Assembly (NCBI GenBank): GCA_016208915.1 | Contig: JACQXE010000004.1 | Location: 1-64,000, forward strand | Source: Nitrospirota bacterium | GTDB taxonomy: Bacteria > Nitrospirota > Thermodesulfovibrionia > Thermodesulfovibrionales > UBA1546 | Direction of reading: 5' to 3' | DNA length: 64,000 bases | Part shown: in pieces, positions 42,423 to 50,662 of the stretch | Layout of the letters: the number at the start of each line of letters is the position of its first letter | How positions within the stretch are numbered: the first letter of the stretch is position 1 | Made by a program: the position numbers and the translations under genes | The notes under the pieces: model-generated | What the model was told of the DNA's origin: nothing | The model's database searches: none | What the model saw: the letters and a program-made list of their open reading frames with translations, nothing else

Positions 42423-42576
42423 TCACGCCACTAATTCCCCTGTGAAAGCCCGCTGCATGAGGCTGTTGAAGAGTTCATTGAGCCTCTTTTTACTTTCTGC
42501 CTGTCTCTGCTTCTTGGCTTCAATGTCCTCAACGAGCTTTGCGAATTCCTTCTGGAGAGTGAGAGGGGTCTGACAG
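42423..42576 (-). pseudogene. HsdS (type I restriction specificity subunit) C-terminal remnant
   Basis: On the minus strand, a frame that ends at TGA 42423-42425 reads LTLQKEFAKLVEDIEAKKQ followed by a RLNELFNSLMQRAFTGELVA-type ending. This is the standard C-terminal coiled-coil/end of type I restriction S subunits. Only about 50 residues remain; nothing upstream continues the frame, and the next gene starts at 42581. It is a relic of a lost type I restriction-modification locus. Confidence 0.8.
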
Positions 42577-42580
42577 GTAT

Positions 42581-42877
42581 TTACTTAGCAACATACTGAA
42601 TTTCCTTCAGCCTATTTATATCCTTGAGTATTCTTTCCTTTATTTTCAGTTCTCCAGCCCATACTATATATTCAGAGTCGCCTTTTTTCATATCTTCAGC
42701 GGTGAATTTTAATAGGAATATTTCTGAGGAAATCTTATACTCCTCTTCAAACTTTGCAATCTGCCTTTCGGTCTTCTGAAGCCCCAGTTCAAGCCGTTTT
42801 ACTTCAGCATTAATTGCAGTTTTTATAATGTCCATAGTATCGTTGTCTGAATCAGACTTTATCTGTACTGTTGTCAT
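42581..42877 (-). CDS. Coiled hypothetical protein near toxin-antitoxin genes
   Basis: This protein of about 98 aa reads MTTVQIKSDSDNDTMDIIKT, then a coiled-coil stretch (NAEVKRLELGLQKTERQIAKFEEEY), and ends EYIVWAGELKIKERILKDI. ATG 42877 is chosen over the track's GTG 42883, with GAGAGGGGG upstream. I do not recognise a named family; similar small proteins occur next to toxin-antitoxin genes. It lies between the hsdS remnant and the Phd/PIN pair, all minus strand, in what looks like a patch of accessory DNA. Confidence 0.6.
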   Translation of the reverse strand: MTTVQIKSDSDNDTMDIIKTAINAEVKRLELGLQKTERQIAKFEEEYKISSEIFLLKFTAEDMKKGDSEYIVWAGELKIKERILKDINRLKEIQYVAK

Positions 42878-42989
42878 GAGCACCCCCTCTCTTTTTGTTA
42901 TATTTTATCTGAACTGACCTTATTCATCAAATGTTTTAAACCATTGCTTATTTTCTCCTCCAGATGCATCACTTTCGAAATAATTGTCG

Positions 42990-43409
42990 TTAAGGATAAA
43001 CCATTAAGCCGAGACTTCTAAAATCTTTATCAAAAGAAAGGCAGGGGATATTGTCAAGCATATGGGTTATTACAACATAGGAAATAGCATCGCAGAAAGA
43101 GAGCCTTTTATCCTTAGAGAGTTTTCTGAAAACAGTCTCAGCAGCGATTCTTACAGAATCATCAAATCGAACTATAGAAAGAGCAGGCTTGACCTTATCA
43201 AAAAATTCAACAGCCGTATTATAATCTGCGCGATATCTTATTAGAGTAATTGTTTCGCCAATAATATCCCACGTTGTATAAAGCACTGTTTTGTTCTCTT
43301 TACAATATTCAAGCAGTTCTCCTGCTTTTTCAAAATTGAAATCATCAGGACACAGTGAGGCAAAAAAGAATGACGTATCACAAAATACCTTATTCTGCTG
43401 GAAAATCAA
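42990..43409 (-). CDS. PIN-domain toxin, VapC-like
   Basis: This 139-aa protein starts KVFCDTSFFFASLCPDD (first PIN acidic residue). It also has TTWDIIGETITLIRY (Glu), LSFCDAISYVVI and SFDKDFRSLG, the four acidic positions of a PIN ribonuclease. The start is TTG, overlapping the antitoxin stop (TTGA), so translation is coupled. It probably cleaves RNA when released from the upstream antitoxin. Confidence 0.82.
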   Translation of the reverse strand: MIFQQNKVFCDTSFFFASLCPDDFNFEKAGELLEYCKENKTVLYTTWDIIGETITLIRYRADYNTAVEFFDKVKPALSIVRFDDSVRIAAETVFRKLSKDKRLSFCDAISYVVITHMLDNIPCLSFDKDFRSLGLMVYP

Positions 43410-43675
43410 TCTTTGCCCTCAGCAACATACAGGTGCCCTTTGATATTTTCAGATACTGCTGTCTTATATCTTTTCCCTTTATGCCTAAGCCTTTTTCTGA
43501 TTTCGAGCATCTTAGTTGCTGCCTCGCCCGGTTTAATCTTAGGAGGAGTTTTAATCTCCGCAACAATTTCATTGTGAACAGTTATCTGATAAACGGTATC
43601 AGGAAAATGTTTAAGAGACTTTACTATGCCCGGAAGCCTCTTCCTCGCCTCTGTTATGGAAATTACATTCTTCAT
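43406..43675 (-). CDS. Phd/YefM-like antitoxin
   Basis: This 89-aa protein begins MKNVISITEARKRLPGIVKSL and has a YQITVHNEIVAEI strand pair, the N-terminal DNA-binding fold of Phd/YefM antitoxins. The C-terminal tail (KIKPGEAATKMLEIRKRL...) is basic and would wrap the PIN toxin. It overlaps the toxin gene by four bases and should repress the operon. It is followed upstream by a short spacer, then the rnr gene on the same strand. Confidence 0.75.
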   Translation of the reverse strand: MKNVISITEARKRLPGIVKSLKHFPDTVYQITVHNEIVAEIKTPPKIKPGEAATKMLEIRKRLRHKGKRYKTAVSENIKGHLYVAEGKD

Positions 43676-43772
43676 TTATACCTCTCTATTCTGAAATGTA
43701 CTATCTGTACATTATTGTACAATAAAATAAAAGGTTTGTCACCCGTTGTAATAAGAAAACCAATAAAATCTT

Positions 43773-45863
43773 TCAGATCCCCAGTATAATCTCTCTTTCC
43801 TCCATATCCACCCTGTCAATCCTTACAGTAAGTTCCTTTCCTATAGTAAATGAGCGTTTTGTATTTTTTCCGCGGAGGGTCATTGTGCCTTCATTGAACT
43901 CATAAAAATCATCTGACATATATGATACATGGAGAAAGCCTTCGACATAAAAGTCCTTAAGCCTGACCTTCAAGCCATACGGAGTAATGTTTACAACCTT
44001 TCCTTCGAACATTTCACCTGCCTTATCCTTCATAAACCATACCCTCATTGCATCAATGACTTCATTCTCTGCCTCATCAGCGAACCTCTCCATTCTCGAT
44101 GAACTGAATGCAATGTCAGGAAGTATCTTTTCAAGTTCCTGTATCCTGTTGTCTGAAAGATGTTTTTTATGTGACGCCTCTCGCAATACCCTGTGAACTA
44201 TAAGATCAGGATAGCGTCTGATTGGTGACGTGAAATGGGTATAACAGTCTGAAGCGAGTCCAAAGTGGCCTGCATTCAAAGTGGAATATCTTGCCCGTTT
44301 TAGGCTTCTCAACACCTTGTAATTTATTATCTCCTCTTCGGGTCTGCCTTTTATCTTTTTCAGAAGCTCAGAAAAATCCTTAGCCTTTTTTACCGTCTTC
44401 ATTCTGATAATCGGTTTTATAATCTTCATAAGGTCTTCAAGCTTGGCAGGATCAGGTTCTTCATGTATCCTGTAAATGCCCGGGATTCCAAGTCCTGAGA
44501 GGTGTTCTGCAACAGCCTCATTCGCGGCAATCATAAACTCCTCAATGATTAAATGTGCAAAATTTCTCTCTGCACTTATTATTGCTTCTGGTCTTCCCTG
44601 CATGTCGAGTAGGACCTCAGGCTCAGGGAGGTCGAAATCGAGGCTTCCTCTGTCAAACCTTCTGCTTCTCATGATACTGCATAGTTCTCCCATGAGTTCA
44701 AAATCCTGCAGGAGGTAACCATATTTCTCGCGTTCATGCCTTTCATTGTCAATGAGTATCTTTTTGACAGATGTGTAAGTCATCCTCTCATCGCTCCTTA
44801 TCAGGCTTGGGTAGAACCTTGCATTAAGCCTCTCGCCATGCCTGTCAAAGTCCATTTCAACAGTGAATGCACACCTGTCAAGTTTAGGCCTAAGGCTGCA
44901 TAGATCATCAGAGAGTTCGTTGGGAAGCATTGGTATCACCCTGTCAGGGAAATATACGCTTGTACCCCTTTTCCTTGCTTCAAGGTCAATCTGGGAGTCA
45001 CATGGCACATAAAAACCTACGTCTGCTATATGCACCCACAACTTATAGCCATGTTCTGTAAGTTTTATTGAGACTGCGTCATCAAAATCTTTTGCACGTT
45101 CACCGTCTATCGTAACAGTAGGAAGTCTCCTTAAATCCCTCCGTTTTTCGTCTGTTAATCCTTTCCTTTCCCCATATATCATCTTTGCCTCATCCGCCAC
45201 GGTTTTAGGAAACTTCCTGGGGATGTTAAATTCATCCATTATCGCGTCTATCTCTGATGCAGGGTCATCAGGCCTTTTAATGATCTTCAAAACCTTTACA
45301 GCAGGCGATCTTTTCTCCTCCGGATAATTAATAATCTCGGCAACAACTGTATCGCCGTCTTTGGCCTTGCCTCTGTCCTGGGGAGATACATAAAAATCAA
45401 ATTGAATGAATTTATTCGTTGGCTTGAGATATGAAACATTATTAGAGCTATGGAGCCTGCCTGCTATCCTCGAATGCGCCCTCTCGAGAATCTTTATTAT
45501 CCTTCCTTCTCTTCTGTGCGGGTTTTCTACCCTGATAATTACCCTGTCATTATTCATCGCACCTGAGGTTGCCCGGGATGGAATGAATATATCTCTTTCT
45601 CCCGGTTTTTCCGGAATTAAAAAGCCATAACCTTCCCTGTGAGCCTCAAAACAGCCTGTCAGTAGATTTACATGCTGTGCAGGGACATAAAGCCCTTTTC
45701 TTGTAAGAACAATTTCGCCATCCTTGAGCATCAATCTCAATATCTTTTTTAATGTCCTCATTTCTGAACGGTTTAATTCGAGAAGATGCACTATCTCCTT
45801 GAAACTCAAAGGTCTTTTGGTCTTTTCTCTGAAAAAAGAAAGAATCGCTTGTTTGTCAATCAT
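43773..45863 (-). CDS. rnr: Ribonuclease R
   Basis: This 696-aa exoribonuclease has an N-terminal winged helix, cold-shock domains (GCFEAHREGYGFLIPE), and the RNB catalytic domain with TIDGERAKDFDDAVSI and its Asp cluster (HIADVGFYV, CSLRPKLDRCAFTVEMD). A C-terminal S1 domain follows (FEGKVVNITPYGLKVRLKDFYVEGFLHVSYM). RNase R degrades structured RNA 3' to 5'. The length is typical of Gram-positive and anaerobe forms. It is transcribed alone; a hairpin separates it from the KH/rpsP genes upstream. Confidence 0.95.
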   Translation of the reverse strand: MIDKQAILSFFREKTKRPLSFKEIVHLLELNRSEMRTLKKILRLMLKDGEIVLTRKGLYVPAQHVNLLTGCFEAHREGYGFLIPEKPGERDIFIPSRATSGAMNNDRVIIRVENPHRREGRIIKILERAHSRIAGRLHSSNNVSYLKPTNKFIQFDFYVSPQDRGKAKDGDTVVAEIINYPEEKRSPAVKVLKIIKRPDDPASEIDAIMDEFNIPRKFPKTVADEAKMIYGERKGLTDEKRRDLRRLPTVTIDGERAKDFDDAVSIKLTEHGYKLWVHIADVGFYVPCDSQIDLEARKRGTSVYFPDRVIPMLPNELSDDLCSLRPKLDRCAFTVEMDFDRHGERLNARFYPSLIRSDERMTYTSVKKILIDNERHEREKYGYLLQDFELMGELCSIMRSRRFDRGSLDFDLPEPEVLLDMQGRPEAIISAERNFAHLIIEEFMIAANEAVAEHLSGLGIPGIYRIHEEPDPAKLEDLMKIIKPIIRMKTVKKAKDFSELLKKIKGRPEEEIINYKVLRSLKRARYSTLNAGHFGLASDCYTHFTSPIRRYPDLIVHRVLREASHKKHLSDNRIQELEKILPDIAFSSSRMERFADEAENEVIDAMRVWFMKDKAGEMFEGKVVNITPYGLKVRLKDFYVEGFLHVSYMSDDFYEFNEGTMTLRGKNTKRSFTIGKELTVRIDRVDMEEREIILGI

Positions 45864-45881
45864 AAAGGGGATTAAATCAAC

Positions 45882-45916
45882 AAGGGGGATAATGGTTCAC
45901 CCATTATTCCCCCTTT
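45882..45916. terminator. Hairpin terminator between KH/rpsP operon and rnr
   Basis: The sequence AAGGGGGATAATGG ... CCATTATTCCCCCTTTT forms a strong stem. It lies just past the KH-protein stop on the minus strand. The T-run is clearest on the plus strand; on the minus strand the tail is TTGTTGATTT, so efficiency is uncertain. Confidence 0.7.
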
Positions 45917-45945
45917 TAAATTTTAGTGTATAAATCTCTTAATCT

Positions 45946-46191
45946 TTATTCGAGGATCTCAAGAACGCAGCGTTTTCCGAGCTTTGTACCGGAAGCGCTG
46001 AGTATTGTCCTCATTGCACGTGCAGTTTTCCCCTGCTTTCCGATAACCTTTCCGAGGTCGGTCTGTGCAACTCGAAGTTCGAAGACAGTGGTTTTTTCAC
46101 CCTCCACCTCTGAAACTTTTACATCCTCCGGCTTGTCCACCAAAGCCTTAGCCATGTCCTCAACCAATTGTTTCATCTTCTCCACCTCCAT
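45946..46191 (-). CDS. KH-domain RNA-binding protein (KhpA/YlqC-like)
   Basis: This 81-aa single KH domain contains [19 protein letters not shown], the GxxG RNA-binding loop. KhpA-type proteins bind many RNAs and, in some bacteria, work with KhpB in cell-length control and ribosome assembly. It lies directly downstream of rpsP, the standard place for this gene. The start MEVEKMKQ follows GAGG. The usual next genes rimM, trmD and rplS are not here. Confidence 0.93.
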   Translation of the reverse strand: MEVEKMKQLVEDMAKALVDKPEDVKVSEVEGEKTTVFELRVAQTDLGKVIGKQGKTARAMRTILSASGTKLGKRCVLEILE

Positions 46192-46213
46192 ACCTCCATT
46201 AGAATTTTGACTG

Positions 46214-46450
46214 CTATAGTCCAGCCCGTTGCAAAAGCCTTTTAGTAATATCAGTAGGTTGTGCTCCTCGCTGCAACCAATACTTAGCCCGCTCTAAATC
46301 AACCTTTATCTCAGAAGGTTCTTTCAAAGGGTCGTATGTTCCGAGAATCTCTATGAACGGCCCGTTTCTTTTAGCTTTCGAATCGGTTATTACCAGTCTG
46401 TAAAAGGGTCTTTTCCGGGCGCCCAGTCTTCTCAGCCGTATCTTTACCAA
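46214..46450 (-). CDS. rpsP: 30S ribosomal protein S16
   Basis: This 78-aa protein reads [21 protein letters not shown], then DSRAKRNG-like [19 protein letters not shown] and [14 protein letters not shown]: the complete S16. It binds 16S rRNA and helps assemble the 30S subunit. GGAGGTGAAGTTTTG precedes the ATG on the minus strand. Order ffh-rpsP-khpA is conserved in many bacteria. Confidence 0.97.
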   Translation of the reverse strand: MVKIRLRRLGARKRPFYRLVITDSKAKRNGPFIEILGTYDPLKEPSEIKVDLERAKYWLQRGAQPTDITKRLLQRAGL

Positions 46451-46541
46451 AACTTCACCTCCTCCTGTATTCTCTACTGAAAACGATATAATATCCTGAA
46501 CTTTAAGATTATCAAAAAGATACTAAACTGTCAACCATAAA

Positions 46542-47861
46542 TCAGAAAGGCAAAAATTTCGGCAGCTTCAGTCCCTTCTTTCCCTTAAACATCTTGAGCA
46601 TCTTTTTAAGTTCTACATATTGCTTCACGACCCTGTTTACGTCTGCAGCTGTTGTTCCGCTTCCCATCGCAATTCTTCTCCTTCTGCTGCCATTCAGGAT
46701 ATTATGATTTCTCCTTTCAGAAAGCGTCATAGAGTTTATTATTGCCTCCATCCTGACAAACTCCTTTTCGTCAACTGAAAGCCCTTTCATCTTCTTAAAC
46801 CCAGGTATCATACCTAAGAGGTTTTCGAGCGGGCCCATATTCCGTATCTTTTTAAGCTGTTCTTTAAGATCGTCGAATGTGAACGAATCAGCCAGTATCT
46901 TTTCCTGAAATTTCTCAGCCTCGTTCTGCTCAAATGTCTTCTGCGCCTGCTCTATAAGACTTAATACATCTCCCATCCCAAGAATCCTTGAGGCAACTCT
47001 CTCAGGATAAAAGGGCTCGAGCATCTCAATCTTTTCTCCGATGCCTATGAATTTTATAGGTTTCCCTGTTATCTCCCGTATTGATATTGCCGCCCCACCC
47101 CTGGCGTCTCCGTCCATCTTTGTAAGAATTATTCCATCTACGCCTATCTGTTCATTGAAATTTTTGGCACTATTTACAGCATCCTGCCCTGTCATTGCAT
47201 CAGCAACGAATATTACCTCTTTGGGAGAGACAGTCTCTTTTATTCTTTTTAGCTCTGCCATTAGGCTATCATCTATATGCAACCTGCCGGCAGTGTCGAG
47301 TATTAAAATATCTCTTGCGTCAAGCTTTGCCTTCCTGAGAGAGTCTGCGCAAAGAGTCACAGGATCTTTTATCTCTTTTGAATGAAAAACAGGTACGTCT
47401 ATCTGCGAACCGAGAGTTATCAGCTGCTCTATCGCTGCAGGGCGCTGGAGGTCGGCTGCTACAAGCATCGGCCTTCTTCCTTCCTTTTTGAAAAGCCTTG
47501 CGAGCTTTGCTGAGGTTGTGGTCTTACCTGAACCGTGAAGCCCTACCATCATAATTATAGTAGGAGGATTAGGCGAAAGGAATATTTTGCTATGCGCGCC
47601 GCCTAATAATGCGCATAGTTCATCATTCACTATCTTTATAACCTGCTGTCCTGGTGTGAGACTTTCAAGAACCTCTTTTCCTACAGCCTTCTCCTTAACC
47701 TTCTGTATAAAGTCCTTTACAACCCTGAAATTCACATCTGCCTCAAGCAATGCAAAACGGACTTCTTTCAGAGCTGCGTCCACATCCTCCTCTTTAAGCA
47801 GTCCCCTGCTGCGGAGTTTCTTGAATATTGATTCGAGTTTTTCGGTCAGTGACTCAAACAT
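46542..47861 (-). CDS. ffh: Signal recognition particle protein Ffh
   Basis: This 439-aa GTPase has an N-domain helix bundle and a G-domain with MVGLHGSGKTTTSAKLA (about 104-120), DTAGR and TKMDGDARGG. A methionine-rich M domain follows (about 300-430; NMGPLENLLGMIPGFKKM, GSRRRRIAMGSGTT), which binds 4.5S RNA and signal peptides. It targets membrane proteins to FtsY and the translocon. It lies just after a truncated redoxin remnant, whose stop is four bases upstream of the ATG. Confidence 0.97.
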   Translation of the reverse strand: MFESLTEKLESIFKKLRSRGLLKEEDVDAALKEVRFALLEADVNFRVVKDFIQKVKEKAVGKEVLESLTPGQQVIKIVNDELCALLGGAHSKIFLSPNPPTIIMMVGLHGSGKTTTSAKLARLFKKEGRRPMLVAADLQRPAAIEQLITLGSQIDVPVFHSKEIKDPVTLCADSLRKAKLDARDILILDTAGRLHIDDSLMAELKRIKETVSPKEVIFVADAMTGQDAVNSAKNFNEQIGVDGIILTKMDGDARGGAAISIREITGKPIKFIGIGEKIEMLEPFYPERVASRILGMGDVLSLIEQAQKTFEQNEAEKFQEKILADSFTFDDLKEQLKKIRNMGPLENLLGMIPGFKKMKGLSVDEKEFVRMEAIINSMTLSERRNHNILNGSRRRRIAMGSGTTAADVNRVVKQYVELKKMLKMFKGKKGLKLPKFLPF

Positions 47862-47864
47862 AAT

Positions 47865-48013
47865 CTAAAGTAATCTCTCAATTTCATCAGTTAATTCCCT
47901 GCCAATCTCAGGCGGGTTGCCTAAATGCCTGTTTCTAATCCTGCCCTCTTTATCAATTATTAAACTCAGCGGGATCCCGCTTACGCCATACCGTCTTAGG
48001 GTGGATTTAACTG
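47865..48013 (-). pseudogene. TlpA/redoxin-like C-terminal remnant
   Basis: Between trxA and ffh a minus-strand frame reads AVKSTLRRYGVSGIPLSLII, then DKEGRIRNRHLGN, and ends at TAG 47865-47867. YGVSGIP..LIIDKEGRI is the C-terminal half (cis-Pro region) of TlpA/ResA-type thioredoxin-like proteins. The frame is closed by a stop just upstream, so no start is possible. It overlaps the end of trxA by a few bases. This is a deletion relic of a second redoxin gene. Confidence 0.75.
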
Positions 48014-48339
48014 CTTAGCAGAGAATCTATTTTGGATTTAAGCTGGCTTTTTGGCACAGCCCCTACAATCTGATCCGCCTTTTGTCCGTCCTTGAAAAAC
48101 ATTATAGTCGGGATACCCATTATCTTATATCTGCTCGCCGTATCCGGGTTTTCATCAGTATTCAGCTTGGCTACTTTTATCTTTCCTGCATATTCCTTTG
48201 CAAGCTCTTCAACAGTAGGCGCAATCATCCTGCACGGCCCGCACCACACAGCCCAGAAATCAACCATTACTACTCCCTTATTCTGAATAACCTCATTCTC
48301 CCATGTGGCACTTGTAACCTCTATTATCCCCTCAGCCAT
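48007..48339 (-). CDS. trxA: Thioredoxin
   Basis: This 110-aa protein has the redox site WCGPC (32-36) in VDFWAVWCGPCRMIAPTVEELA, the cis-Pro segment KIMGIPTIMFFKDG, and full normal length. It is a cytoplasmic disulfide reductase. TAGAGGAGGCTTAGA precedes the ATG. On the minus strand it is followed at once by the redoxin remnant and then ffh. Confidence 0.96.
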   Translation of the reverse strand: MAEGIIEVTSATWENEVIQNKGVVMVDFWAVWCGPCRMIAPTVEELAKEYAGKIKVAKLNTDENPDTASRYKIMGIPTIMFFKDGQKADQIVGAVPKSQLKSKIDSLLSS

Positions 48340-48405
48340 TCTAAGCCTCCTCTAAACCATAAAGAGATTATTAATTATATTTCCTGTTCCTGATCTTTGT
48401 CAATC

Positions 48406-50010
48406 TCAAAGAACGCCCTTTCTGAGAATCTTTCCTGTCCTTCTGCCTGTGGATCTGCCTTCCCATAAAGCAGGAACACCATTCACAATAACATAATAAA
48501 TTCCGCCGGGCCTCAAAAAAGGCTTACCGAATTTTGCCTTGTCAATTATCCTGTCAGGATCAAAAATAGTAATATCTGCAAATGCGCCTTTTTTTATAAT
48601 TCCTCTCCCGTTAATGCCGAATGTCTTTGAAGGCAGCATCGTTACTCTGTATATGGCTTCTGACATGCTCATAAGCCCTTCATCCCTTATATATCTTCCT
48701 ATGAATCTCGGGAAAGTTCCAAATCCTCTCGGATGCGGCTTGCCTTTATACGTCGGTCCGTCTGTGCTTCTTGCTGAACTGTCAGAACCTATCATTGTAT
48801 AAGGCAGTGATAAAAATCTTCTAAGATTGTCTTCGTTCATTGATGAAAATATAGCACTAACTCTCAGCTTTTCATCGGTTAAAATCCTGAACAGCGTATC
48901 CACAGGATCTTTATGTATCTTCTTTGAAATATAAAAGAGAGCCCTGCCTTCCATCCATCTGTTTTTCTCTGATGATACAGATGATACACTGACACTCTTC
49001 CAGTAATCCTTATCAGGATGCCTTTGCAATATCTCTTTTTTGATCCTCTCTTTCGTCATTAAATGTTTCAGCCTTTTTATCTCTTCTTCAGAGCCTCCGT
49101 CATAGACCCATGGCGGAAGAACCGCATCAAGGTCTGTGCTTGCAGCAGTGTATGGATACCTGTCACAGGTAACCTTGAGCCCCTTTTTTCTTGCATCCTC
49201 TATCAGTGATATTGCCTTATCAATCTTATGCCAGTTTTCCCTGCCGCTCGTTTTGATATGAGAGATATGAACTCTGATATCAGCCTTAGATGCAATATGC
49301 AGCACCTCTTGAATTGCTTCGATAAGCCTTTCTCCCTCGCTTCTCATGTGCGATGTATAAATAAACCTGTCCTTATCAGATAGTATTCTTGCAAGACTTA
49401 TCAATTCTTTTGTGTCCGAATAAATTCCGGGCGGATAAATAAGCCCTGTTGAAAGACCTATTGCTCCCTCAGAAACCGCCTGCTTCAAAAGTTTCTGCAT
49501 CTTCTTAATCTCAGCAGCATTAGACGTCTTATTCTTATATCCGATTACAGACGCGCGTATATTTCCATGACCTGCGAGGGTAACAAAATTTATAGCTAAT
49601 TTTCTCCTTTCAAGTATCATTAAATATTCTCTGAGCGTCGACCACCGTTCCCTTATACCGAGTTCTCTGAGGTCTTTTTCCCTCTGAATTATTGCCTCAT
49701 TATAAAGCGGCGCTGCAGAAAGCCCGCAGTTTCCGTTTATCTCGGTGGTGACGCCCTGAAAGAGCTTCCCCTCTGCCCTGGGATCAGCAAGCAATGTAAA
49801 ATCAGAATGCCCATGGGTATCAATAAAACCCGGAGCAACTGCAAGACCTCTTGCATCTATGATTTTTTCTGAACGCTGACTGCTGAAAGCTGAAGGCTTA
49901 CTGATAAAAGCTATCTTATCTCCAACAATCCCAATATCAGCCTCAAAAGAATCTTTGCCTGTACCGTCAAATATAGCGCCGCCTTTTATCAGCAGATCCA
50001 TTTTTCTCAT
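48406..50010 (-). CDS. N-acyl-D-amino-acid deacylase (D-aminoacylase) family amidohydrolase
   Basis: This 534-aa protein has MDLLIKGGAIFDGTG, the metal site GFIDTHGHSDF, TEINGNCGLSAAP, HISHIKTSGRENW, DRYPYTAAS and MIGSDSSARS, ending with the amidohydrolase IIKKGAFADITIFDPD. This matches D-aminoacylases, which remove acyl groups from N-acyl-D-amino acids and can take part in peptidoglycan recycling. Two short repeat-encoded segments (PSAFSSQRS and VSVSSVSSE) appear inserted. Its ATG overlaps the EcfT gene's stop (ATGA). Confidence 0.88.
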   Translation of the reverse strand: MRKMDLLIKGGAIFDGTGKDSFEADIGIVGDKIAFISKPSAFSSQRSEKIIDARGLAVAPGFIDTHGHSDFTLLADPRAEGKLFQGVTTEINGNCGLSAAPLYNEAIIQREKDLRELGIRERWSTLREYLMILERRKLAINFVTLAGHGNIRASVIGYKNKTSNAAEIKKMQKLLKQAVSEGAIGLSTGLIYPPGIYSDTKELISLARILSDKDRFIYTSHMRSEGERLIEAIQEVLHIASKADIRVHISHIKTSGRENWHKIDKAISLIEDARKKGLKVTCDRYPYTAASTDLDAVLPPWVYDGGSEEEIKRLKHLMTKERIKKEILQRHPDKDYWKSVSVSSVSSEKNRWMEGRALFYISKKIHKDPVDTLFRILTDEKLRVSAIFSSMNEDNLRRFLSLPYTMIGSDSSARSTDGPTYKGKPHPRGFGTFPRFIGRYIRDEGLMSMSEAIYRVTMLPSKTFGINGRGIIKKGAFADITIFDPDRIIDKAKFGKPFLRPGGIYYVIVNGVPALWEGRSTGRRTGKILRKGVL

Positions 50011-50660
50011 TCAGAGCCCTCCTGCCCCTTTGATCCAGATAAGTCAGGAAAAAACATCTCTGGAGAGCGCATGCTCTGCATAAACATCGGAAGGAGAAAA
50101 GAAGCTATAGTCCCTGCCTTTATCCAGAATCCATCAAAATCCTCCCGATCTTTATGATTCTTATAATTTTCAGCAAGATAATCCTTTAGTCTCGGGAAAC
50201 ACTTAAGTGTAAGTCCCATGACCGAGAAAAAATCACTGACAGGCAATCCTATCTTTTCAAAAGGCCTCAACGTATTCCCAAGCGCGCCTACAAGGGTCTC
50301 AAGCGGGGTTGATAGTGTAAGGATCTTCGCGCCTGCGATCATAAAAAATACCCTCAGTGTTCTTACCGTAGCAACAGCAAGCCCTTCTTCTGTAATCACA
50401 ACTGTGCCAAAGCTGTAAAGAACTTTTCCATGACTGAAGAATATATTGCTTATAAAAGTGAATATAAGGAATAGACTTATTGGTATCCAGCCTCTTTTCA
50501 GAAAGGCGAACGGAATTCTGAGAAACACCAGAAATACAACAATCAATAAAAAAATAAGGGCATATGCTGACAGGCTTTTAATAATGAAAAGGAGACCGAT
50601 AAAAATAACATACAGGATAATTTTTAACTCAGGACTGAATAAAGTTCTCAGAAAAAACAA
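50007..50660 (-). CDS. ECF transporter transmembrane protein (EcfT/CbiQ family)
   Basis: This 217-aa membrane protein has about five helices and the EcfT pattern: YALIFLLIVVFLVFLRIPF, TVRTLRVFFMIAGAKILTLSTPLETLVGAL, and the coupling segment LKCFPRLKDYLAENYK. EcfT couples ATPases to a vitamin- or metal-binding S component. No ATPase or S component lies nearby. The start is TTG 50660, two bases after the amidase stop. It is coupled to the D-aminoacylase gene by ATGA. Confidence 0.8.
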   Translation of the reverse strand: MFFLRTLFSPELKIILYVIFIGLLFIIKSLSAYALIFLLIVVFLVFLRIPFAFLKRGWIPISLFLIFTFISNIFFSHGKVLYSFGTVVITEEGLAVATVRTLRVFFMIAGAKILTLSTPLETLVGALGNTLRPFEKIGLPVSDFFSVMGLTLKCFPRLKDYLAENYKNHKDREDFDGFWIKAGTIASFLLPMFMQSMRSPEMFFPDLSGSKGQEGSE

Positions 50661-50662
50661 GC

